Shown here piece by piece: positions 58,596 through 64,000 of a stretch of DNA of 64,000 bases (the first letter of the stretch is position 1; each line of letters opens with the position of its first letter). Origin of the DNA: Eisenbergiella porci. GTDB taxonomy: Bacteria > Bacillota > Clostridia > Lachnospirales > Lachnospiraceae. A model generated the notes under the pieces. It did not search any database, was not told the DNA's origin, and saw only the letters and a list, made by a program, of their open reading frames with translations. Location of the stretch: positions 1 through 64,000 of the forward strand of contig NZ_VUMI01000012.1 in NCBI RefSeq assembly GCF_009696275.1, in the 5' to 3' direction. The position numbers and the translations under genes are program-made.

Positions 58596-59445
58596 GAAAA
58601 AGTTCCTTTCTTTTCTGACGGAGTTTTTCCAGGATATCAGCCGGTATCAGGAGCTTTCCGTAACCGGTGGCCATTTCAAGTCCGGGCTTGTTTTTGCCGT
58701 GAAAGTCGGAGCCGCCTGAAATCAAAAGGCCGTTGTGCTCCGCCAGCTGGCGCATTTCCCGTTCTTCTCCCGCATTATAGGTGGAGTAGACTGCTTCGAT
58801 GCCGATAAGGCCTGCCTCCTTCAGACGGGCAACCAGCTTCTGCAGCGCGTCCTTTCCCATATGGTAGAGAGTGGGATGCGCCAGCACGGGCAGACCCTTC
58901 GCATCAAGGATAAGCCGGACCGCCTGCTCAGGCGTTACTTTTTCACGGGGGACAAAATATTTGCACCGGTCGCCCACGTAGCGGTCGAAGGCTTCGGGCA
59001 TGCTTTTGACATAGCCGTGTTCCAGAAGATATCTGGCATAATGGCCTCTTGTTATCACGGAATCAGGAAAGGCTGCGGTGAGTTTTTCATAGGAAATATC
59101 AATGCCCGCCTCCTGCAGGTTGGCGCACATTTTCTGGTTCCTCAGGATCCGGGAATCCACGAAGGCCTGGATTTTCCGGCTGAATTCCGGATTATCATAA
59201 TCGATAAAAAGCCCCAGGATATGAACGTCCTTTCCCATATATTCCGTGGAAAATTCAATGCCGGGAATGACTTCAATATTTTTCCCGGCAGCGTAGGAAA
59301 TAGCTTCCGACAGTCCTGCGGTGGTATCGTGATCCGTGAGGGCGAAGGCGCTGAGCCCCTTTTCCAGGGCCAGGTCAACCAGTTCGGGGGGACTCATGCT
59401 CCCGTCGGATTTATCGGAGTGGACATGTAAGTCAACTGTTTTCAT
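58588..59445 (-). CDS. PHP-domain phosphoesterase, TrpH/RNase AM-like
   Basis: A 285-aa PHP-family metal hydrolase. Metal ligands appear in VDLHVHSDKSDGSMSP (residues 4-19), FALTDHDTTAG, EVIPGIEFSTEY, VLAHPTLY and GGSDFHGKNKPG. The arrangement matches YciV/TrpH-type enzymes that degrade 3',5'-nucleoside bisphosphates or short RNA 5' ends. It is complete and upstream-coupled to the HAD phosphatase gene, suggesting both act on phosphorylated small molecules. Confidence 0.9.
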   Translation of the reverse strand: MKTVDLHVHSDKSDGSMSPPELVDLALEKGLSAFALTDHDTTAGLSEAISYAAGKNIEVIPGIEFSTEYMGKDVHILGLFIDYDNPEFSRKIQAFVDSRILRNQKMCANLQEAGIDISYEKLTAAFPDSVITRGHYARYLLEHGYVKSMPEAFDRYVGDRCKYFVPREKVTPEQAVRLILDAKGLPVLAHPTLYHMGKDALQKLVARLKEAGLIGIEAVYSTYNAGEEREMRQLAEHNGLLISGGSDFHGKNKPGLEMATGYGKLLIPADILEKLRQKRKELFHA

Positions 59446-59578
59446 CTGTTACCTCAATTTCTGCGACAACAGGCCGCATTCATTTTTACTCCGGAGCATA
59501 GGGTGAAAGCCGCCGGAAGGAAACAAAAGAGGGAAGCACCTTTTCCATGATTCACGGCAGCCTTCCCCCTTTATATGC

Positions 59579-59606
59579 CGGGCTGCCGGATTTAACAGGC
59601 AGCCCG
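59579..59606. terminator. Perfect 9-bp hairpin between ABC-F and PHP genes
   Basis: CGGGCTGCC, 10-nt loop, GGCAGCCCG, located 35 nt after the ABC-F stop. There is no clear T-run on the minus strand, so termination would be weak or aided. Confidence 0.4.
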
Positions 59607-59640
59607 TTTCCAGGGGCATCCGCATGGAATACCATCCTGG

Positions 59641-61278
59641 TTAATTTTCATCGTCTTCCTTATTGGCAGTATAAACAGTACGTTTTCTTGCCATGGCATC
59701 GCTTGCAAGGTATTCGTCGTAGGTTGTGATCTTATCGATCATGCTGCCGTCAGGAAGGATTTCCATAATTCTGTTGGCCGTGGTCTGAACGAACTGGTGA
59801 TCGCGGCAGGCAAAAAGTGCAACGCCGGGATACTTGATAAGTCCGTTGTTCAGTGCGGTTATGGATTCCATGTCCAGATGGTTGGTAGGCTCATCCAATA
59901 TCAGGCAGTTGGCGCCGGAAATCATCATCTTGGAAAGCAGGCAGCGGACCTTTTCACCGCCGGACAGGATTTTGACCTTTTTCACTCCGTCTTCCCCGGC
60001 AAAAAGCATACGTCCCAGGAAGCCGCGGACATAGGTGATATCGTCCACTGGGGAATAGCCCATCAGCCAGTCGGCAATGGTGTAGTCATTATCGAACTCT
60101 TTGGAGCTGTCCTTGGGGAAGTAAGCCTGGGAGGTGGTAACACCCCATTTGAAGGTTCCTTCATCCGGCTCAATTTCACCCATGAGAATCTGGAAAAGCG
60201 TGGTTTTTGCCAGCTCGTTGCTTCCCACAAATGCAATTTTATCATTGTGCCCCACAATGAAGGAAATGTTGTTGAGCACCTTTTCCCCGTTAATCGTTTT
60301 GGAAAGCCCCTCTACAGTCAGCACTTCATTGCCGATTTCACGATCGGGACGGAAATCAATATAAGGATATTTTCTGCTGGAGGGTCTGATTTCATCCAGC
60401 TCTATTTTTTCCAGGGCACGTTTCCTGGAGGTGGCCTGTTTGGACTTGGAAGCATTGGCGGAGAAACGGGAGATGAAGTCCTGCAGCTCCTTGATTTTCT
60501 CTTCCTTTTTCTTGTTGGCTTCCTTCATCTGCTTGATGAGCAGCTGGCTGGATTCATACCAGAAATCGTAGTTGCCGGCATACAGCTGAATTTTGCCATA
60601 GTCAATGTCCGCGATATGGGTGCAGACCTTATTCAGGAAATAACGGTCATGGGATACCACGATAACCGTGTTGTCAAAATTGATGAGGAATTCTTCCAGC
60701 CAGGCGATAGCATCCAGATCCAGATGGTTGGTAGGCTCATCCAGGAGCAGTATGTCGGGATTGCCGAACAGCGCTTTGGCAAGAAGGACCTTTACCTTCT
60801 GGCTTCCGTTCAGATCCTTCATCAGGGAATAATGGTAATCGGTTTCAATTCCCAGGCCGTTTAAAAGGCTGGCGGCGTTGGATTCGGCTTCCCAGCCGTC
60901 CATTTCGGCGAATTCGCCTTCCAGCTCGCTGGCGCGGATGCCATCCTCATCGGTGAAATCTTCCTTGGCATAAATGGCATCCTTCTCCTTCATTATTTCA
61001 TAAAGGCGGGAATTGCCCATAATTACGGTATCAAGAACCGTATAATCATCGTATTTGAAGTGATCCTGTTCCAGGACGGAAAGCCGCTGGCCGGGAGTGA
61101 TTACCACATCGCCGTTGGTAGGCTCCAGCTGCCCGGAAAGAATTTTCAGAAAGGTGGATTTACCGGCGCCGTTGGCACCGATCAGGCCGTAACAGTTGCC
61201 TTCCGTAAACTTGATGTTAACTTCCTCAAAAAGCGCCTTTTTCCCGAGACGCAGGGTAACGTTGTTTGCACTAATCAT
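59641..61278 (-). CDS. ABC-F family ATPase (YbiT-like)
   Basis: A 545-aa soluble twin-ATPase acting on ribosomes. NBD1 has Walker A GLIGANGAGKSTFLK, signature LNGSQKVKVL and IVVSHDRYF. The arm/linker has KKEEKIKELQDFISRFSANASKSKQATSRKR. NBD2 has Walker A VGSNELAKTTL, LSGGEKVRCL and CLILDEPTNHLD. LNGSQ and the divergent second P-loop are normal for the YbiT branch. The second switch region reads FACRDHQF: position 492 is Arg (CGC) where His is usual, so NBD2 hydrolysis may be weakened. ATG 61278 has GGAGG at 7 nt. The leader contains a 65-codon frame ending on the start codon. Confidence 0.9.
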   Translation of the reverse strand: MISANNVTLRLGKKALFEEVNIKFTEGNCYGLIGANGAGKSTFLKILSGQLEPTNGDVVITPGQRLSVLEQDHFKYDDYTVLDTVIMGNSRLYEIMKEKDAIYAKEDFTDEDGIRASELEGEFAEMDGWEAESNAASLLNGLGIETDYHYSLMKDLNGSQKVKVLLAKALFGNPDILLLDEPTNHLDLDAIAWLEEFLINFDNTVIVVSHDRYFLNKVCTHIADIDYGKIQLYAGNYDFWYESSQLLIKQMKEANKKKEEKIKELQDFISRFSANASKSKQATSRKRALEKIELDEIRPSSRKYPYIDFRPDREIGNEVLTVEGLSKTINGEKVLNNISFIVGHNDKIAFVGSNELAKTTLFQILMGEIEPDEGTFKWGVTTSQAYFPKDSSKEFDNDYTIADWLMGYSPVDDITYVRGFLGRMLFAGEDGVKKVKILSGGEKVRCLLSKMMISGANCLILDEPTNHLDMESITALNNGLIKYPGVALFACRDHQFVQTTANRIMEILPDGSMIDKITTYDEYLASDAMARKRTVYTANKEDDEN

Positions 61279-61472
61279 TTTAATCCTCCATGTTTTGCGG
61301 AGCAAAATGCAATTTCTTTAGAAATTTGCCCTTTGGCGGGCAGGGGATTTTCCTCCGAATGCCGAAAAGCGGCGGTAATGACTGAAAAAGCCGGCAGAAT
61401 AAGGAATCGGATTTCCTTTACGGCGACCTGCCATGGCGGCTTTCTTCTTATTTTAATTATGTCCTGTTTCAT
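61275..61472 (-). other. Possible leader reading frame upstream of the ABC-F gene
   Basis: A 65-codon frame starts just downstream of the predicted -10 (AAAGGCG before ATG). It fills the leader and ends with ATGA overlapping the ABC-F start. Several small hairpins lie in it (for example TTTTGC-TCC-GCAAAA next to the ribosome site). Translation-dependent control is known for antibiotic-inducible ABC-F genes; here it is only a possibility. Confidence 0.3.
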
Positions 61473-61485
61473 GTCGCCTTTACCT

Positions 61486-61513
61486 ATTTTACAGAAAAAA
61501 CGGGAATTTGCAA
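61486..61513 (-). promoter_or_regulatory. Weak promoter of the ABC-F gene
   Basis: Minus strand TTGCAA (61508-61513), 16-bp spacer, TAAAAT (61486-61491). Confidence 0.4.
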
Positions 61514-61575
61514 GCTATTCTTTAAAAATAGTGAGAAAATCATAACAGGGCTGCAACAGAAATTGCTGCAATATG

Positions 61576-61627
61576 TTGACAGACGACATATGTCGTGCTA
61601 CGATATAAAAAAGTTAATATATCGTAA
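61576..61627 (+). promoter_or_regulatory. padR promoter with palindromic operator
   Basis: -35 TTGACA (61576-61581), 17-bp spacer, -10 TACGAT (61599-61604). The spacer contains the perfect palindrome ACGACATATGTCGT (61583-61596). Further TATCGT/ACGATA arms follow downstream. PadR proteins typically repress their own promoter through ACAT/ATGT-containing dyads. Confidence 0.65.
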
Positions 61628-61693
61628 GACGACATAACGGAACACGATATAGTTCTGTGAGATGCACAGGCAGGACTGTGAAAGGAGAAAGGG

Positions 61694-62068
61694 ATGGAGC
61701 CTAAGAAGGAACCGCTTACAGAGAGTTATTTTTATATACTGCTTTGCCTGTACCGGCATGCGAATCACGGATATGGGATTATGCAGGAGGCCGGGGAGCT
61801 GTCGGGCGGCCGGGTCAGGATTGGTTCGGGCACCATGTACGGAGCGGTCAGCAATATGATGAAAAAAGGCTGGATTGCGGAATGTGACGCAGAACCGGAG
61901 TATGGAACGGCAGGGGGAAGCAGGAATACAGGAGTGAGGAAAAAACTGTATGTTCTGACGGATACCGGCAGACAAGCTCTGGAGGCAGAGCTTGTCCGGC
62001 TGATTGAGATGCTCAAAAGCGCGGAAAAGATTATAGGCCGGCCGTCTGAACTTTTACTGAAAAAGTAG
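61694..62068 (+). CDS. PadR-family transcriptional regulator
   Basis: A 124-aa winged-helix repressor. ESYFYILLCLYRHANHGYGIMQEAG (about 9-33) and RIGSGTMYGAVSNMMKKGWIAE (about 41-62) form the PadR HTH and wing; a short C-terminal dimer helix ends the protein. GAAAGGAG precedes the ATG. The gene directly upstream of a DUF2812 membrane protein is the standard PadR-DUF2812 pair. The operator in its own promoter suggests autoregulation. Confidence 0.9.
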   Translation: MEPKKEPLTESYFYILLCLYRHANHGYGIMQEAGELSGGRVRIGSGTMYGAVSNMMKKGWIAECDAEPEYGTAGGSRNTGVRKKLYVLTDTGRQALEAELVRLIEMLKSAEKIIGRPSELLLKK

Positions 62069-62159
62069 ATTAGGAAAAATTTTCATTGAAAAAGTGGATT
62101 GGGAAAATTTTGGCCCGCAGAAATACATATCCGGCAGGCTGATGCGGAAAGGAGAATTT

Positions 62160-62705
62160 ATGGATACCAAAGTATCATTCAGAGGTTATATGGCATGGAA
62201 TTATGACAGGGAGGAGCAGGACCTTGACAGAATGTCGGAACAGGGCTGGCAGCTGATAAAAGGAGGCTGTTTTTTCAGTATTTACACCAGGCAGCCGGGA
62301 ATCCTTTATCGTCACAGGATTGATTACAACCCGGACGTAATGAACGACCCGGAAGAGAAAAGACGTTATCTGGAGCTGTTTGAGGAACAGGGCTGGGAGT
62401 TCGTTGGGAAAACCTTCAATGGGTGGATTTACCTGAAAAAACAGTACATTCCGGGAACGCCGGAGGAAGAATATGAAATTTATACGGATTCAGAATCTCT
62501 GGCGGAACTTGTAAAAAGATGGAAAAAGCTGGCCTATCTGCTGAGCGCCCTGGCAATTTCACAGCTTGGGCTGTATGTGGCGCTGGGAATAAACGCTGGT
62601 TATTTAAGCCCCGTTCTCATCATAATCTTTGTAGGGATGTTCTGTTGGATTCAGTGGGGAATACACCAGCTGAAGAGGAAGCTCCTGGGAGATGGGATAA
62701 ATTAA
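62160..62705 (+). CDS. DUF2812 membrane protein
   Basis: A 181-aa protein. The N-terminal DUF2812 domain (1-115) begins KVSFRGYMAWNYDREEQDLDRMSEQGWQL and contains DYNPDVMNDPEEKRRYLELFEEQGWE. Two C-terminal membrane helices (about 122-165) and a basic tail follow. The function is unknown; the family is nearly always under a PadR regulator, as here. ATG 62160 follows AAAGGAG; an in-frame ATG at 62094 lies before this site. Confidence 0.85.
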   Translation: MDTKVSFRGYMAWNYDREEQDLDRMSEQGWQLIKGGCFFSIYTRQPGILYRHRIDYNPDVMNDPEEKRRYLELFEEQGWEFVGKTFNGWIYLKKQYIPGTPEEEYEIYTDSESLAELVKRWKKLAYLLSALAISQLGLYVALGINAGYLSPVLIIIFVGMFCWIQWGIHQLKRKLLGDGIN

Positions 62706-62725
62706 CTGAGACGGGAGGCGGATGG

Positions 62726-62977
62726 ATGAACGCAGGCATTATTGAAATCGATCTTCATGGGAAAAATGTGCTTCAGGCAAAAGCTGAGGTAGATGCCGTG
62801 CTGAAAAGGACGGACAGCAGTGTATACAGGCTGCGGATAATTCACGGGTTTCACGGAGGCACGGGCATACGGAATATGCTTCAGGAGGAATATGGCTACG
62901 GCAGAGAACCGAAAATTATCCGGGTGCAGGGAGGAAATAATCCGGGCATCACGGAGCTGGTTCTGAGGGACTACTAA
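62726..62977 (+). CDS. Stand-alone Smr (MutS2 C-terminal-like) domain protein
   Basis: An 83-aa Smr domain. The opening IIEIDLHGKNVLQAKAEVDAVL has the DLHG motif, and LRIIHGFHGGTGIRNML is the HGxG-type catalytic loop. NPGITELVL closes the fold. Smr domains nick or cut DNA or RNA; small stand-alone versions in Firmicutes have no defined role. It is 20 nt after the DUF2812 gene with GGGAGG upstream, so probably in the same operon. Confidence 0.85.
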   Translation: MNAGIIEIDLHGKNVLQAKAEVDAVLKRTDSSVYRLRIIHGFHGGTGIRNMLQEEYGYGREPKIIRVQGGNNPGITELVLRDY

Positions 62978-63173
62978 ATTTTCCCGTCCTGCAAATACTG
63001 CAGTAAATCATAAAAACCTGTAAAAATACTGCCTGGAAAACGAATGGGACAGAGCCAAAGTCCCGATTATCGGACTCACTATATGCTATTCTTAGACTAT
63101 GGAAGGGCTCACAGAGACCTGACATTGGAAACAGAGAAACGTTTTAGTTGAGATAGCAGAAAGGAGCCGCGGT

Positions 63174-63281
63174 ATGAAAGGTTTTTATGTTGGTGAAGGT
63201 TACATGGGATGTGTGAACGGACAGTATATGCTTTTTGCAGACGAGGCTGACTATATGGATTATGTAGAGGAGCAGGCATGA
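63174..63281 (+). CDS. 35-aa protein, function unknown
   Basis: The ATG follows AAAGGAG at 8 nt and encodes a 35-residue peptide beginning MKGFYVGEGYMGCVNGQY and ending DYMDYVEEQA. It is rich in Gly, Tyr and Asp, without signal or membrane segment. A strong terminator overlaps its last codons, giving a compact one-gene transcript, which argues that it is real. The pattern (short sequence with a YMG turn and acidic tail) resembles small proteins seen in other Lachnospiraceae, but I cannot name a family. Confidence 0.6.
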   Translation: MKGFYVGEGYMGCVNGQYMLFADEADYMDYVEEQA

Positions 63282-63301
63282 TAAATGCCTGCTCCGTTTT
63301 T
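63269..63301 (+). terminator. Terminator overlapping the end of the 35-aa gene
   Basis: A perfect 11-bp stem GGAGCAGGCAT / ATGCCTGCTCC with a 5-nt loop that contains part of the TGA stop, followed by GTTTTTAT. Confidence 0.9.
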
Positions 63302-63406
63302 ATAATGTAACAGTTCGGGACGGCGGGAATATTGGGCATTATAATATCAAAAGCCATTTTATGCGTCTTAAAAATTTACAAAGGAGCGGCTGTAACGATA
63401 ATCAAA

Positions 63407-64000
63407 CTATAACAACACTTCAGCCATAAGCCGGTTGAAACGGTCATTCTCGCTCCATTGCGGAAAATGACAGGACTTTTCAAACCAGAAAAACTGCTTT
63501 TCGGTTTCTATGGTTTCAAAATATTCCCTGGCTAATTCAGAGGATACATGGCTGTCATACCTGCCTTCTATAAATATGACAGGTGTGCCGAAACGGGTCA
63601 TGCCTTCAAAATCCGTCTCCATCAGTTCCGGCCACAGATGCCGGATTGCCTGCAGGCTGCCTTTCTGCCGGCGGAGTAGATCGGGAAGGGAGTAGCACCC
63701 GGAAAAAAGGAAGGGAGTGATCAGCTTGTTGTAATTGGTTTTTCCATAAAGAGAACCTTTGTGCTTTACCACCTGCTTCGTAACAAAAAGCAGATCGGAA
63801 AGCCAGTTGTCACCGGTGTAGGCGCAGTCTGTTGTCCGAAGCCGTTCCAGGGCCTTACTGTCGGCATGTGCCAGAGCGTATTCATAGGCTGTGCGGCAGG
63901 ATTTCTTCATGTTGACTACCTGGCCGCAGCCGATGTAGGTTTTCACCAGCTCAGGATGCCGCGCGGTGAAGGTAAGACCCAGAACGCTGCCCCATGAATG
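63407..64000 (-). CDS. Alpha/beta hydrolase, 3' part (runs off the window)
   Basis: The minus-strand frame is open to the window edge, where it reads HSWGSVLGLTFTARHPELVKTYIGCGQVV. The S of HSWGS is the nucleophile elbow of an alpha/beta hydrolase (proline iminopeptidase/YqjL-like branch). Downstream parts show a helical cap, the acid region GTPVIFIEGRYDSHVSS and the catalytic histidine in KSCHFPQWSE. At least 197 residues are in the window and roughly 120-130 N-terminal residues lie beyond 64000. The GTG at 63944-63946 is an internal valine, not the start. Confidence 0.8.
   Translation of the reverse strand, partial: HSWGSVLGLTFTARHPELVKTYIGCGQVVNMKKSCRTAYEYALAHADSKALERLRTTDCAYTGDNWLSDLLFVTKQVVKHKGSLYGKTNYNKLITPFLFSGCYSLPDLLRRQKGSLQAIRHLWPELMETDFEGMTRFGTPVIFIEGRYDSHVSSELAREYFETIETEKQFFWFEKSCHFPQWSENDRFNRLMAEVLL

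Noticed and set aside
59641-61278. Degenerate LNGSQ signature and NELAKTT P-loop in the ABC-F protein as damage
   Set aside because: These variants are usual in the YbiT branch; only the His-to-Arg change in the second switch stands out.

Overview
The window looks like a chromosomal segment of a gut Firmicute of the Lachnospiraceae (Clostridia). This is inferred from several signs: mostly mid-range GC with AGGAGG-type ribosome sites, LplB/LplC-type sugar ABC transporters paired with YesM/YesN regulators, a T-box before metG, BlaI/BlaR1 with a DUF6070-type lipoprotein, PadR+DUF2812, and a small acidic protein of a kind common in this family. I saw no rRNA, tRNA, CRISPR array, prophage or intact insertion sequence.

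Layout. 1-2.8 kb is AT-rich, decaying accessory DNA: a 5'-truncated YhcG-type nuclease, a pRiA4b ORF-3 protein, a DUF6429-like scrap and a headless NUDIX gene. 2.9-17.6 kb is a plant-glycan or plant-glycoside locus: a GH-A hydrolase, YesM kinase, GH78 rhamnosidase, FAD-dependent reductase, sugar-binding lipoprotein, two permeases, YesN regulator and type-B carboxylesterase. Two of its promoters share the same direct-repeat element at identical spacing. 17.6-22.7 kb holds a frameshifted lipoprotein, a truncated LytTR regulator, a DUF6070-like lipoprotein and BlaI/BlaR1; matching BlaI-type operators lie at the blaI promoter and the lipoprotein promoter. 23.0-25.3 kb has a YihS-like sugar isomerase bracketed by 97-bp inverted repeats and a frameshifted ATPase. 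25.4-29.5 kb is a YheO-like regulator with RidA, an NhaC-type transporter and a PatB C-S lyase, a coherent amino-acid beta-elimination module.

29.9-32.0 kb is the T-box and metG. 32.1-38.1 kb is a patchwork: GNAT remnant, VOC protein, alpha/beta hydrolase with a premature stop, GNAT, S41 lipoprotein, TetR and methyltransferase. 38.2-39.7 kb is pyrB-pyrI behind a structured leader. 40.2-42.6 kb has a PH-domain protein, a MATE exporter and a small membrane protein. 42.8-47.1 kb is a folate operon (folC, folE, HD hydrolase, folP, folBK), followed by pheA and an AAA protein. 49.6-55.7 kb carries polyphosphate metabolism (ppx, ppk1), maf and two HAD phosphatases. 55.8-64 kb contains a small acidic protein, an acyltransferase, HAD and PHP hydrolases, an ABC-F ATPase, PadR-DUF2812-Smr and the 3' part of an alpha/beta hydrolase that runs off the end.

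The core housekeeping blocks (fol, pyr, polyphosphate, metG) look intact. The spaces between them collect broken genes, two of them broken exactly at homopolymer runs, together with tandem minisatellites and copies of an intergenic hairpin repeat.
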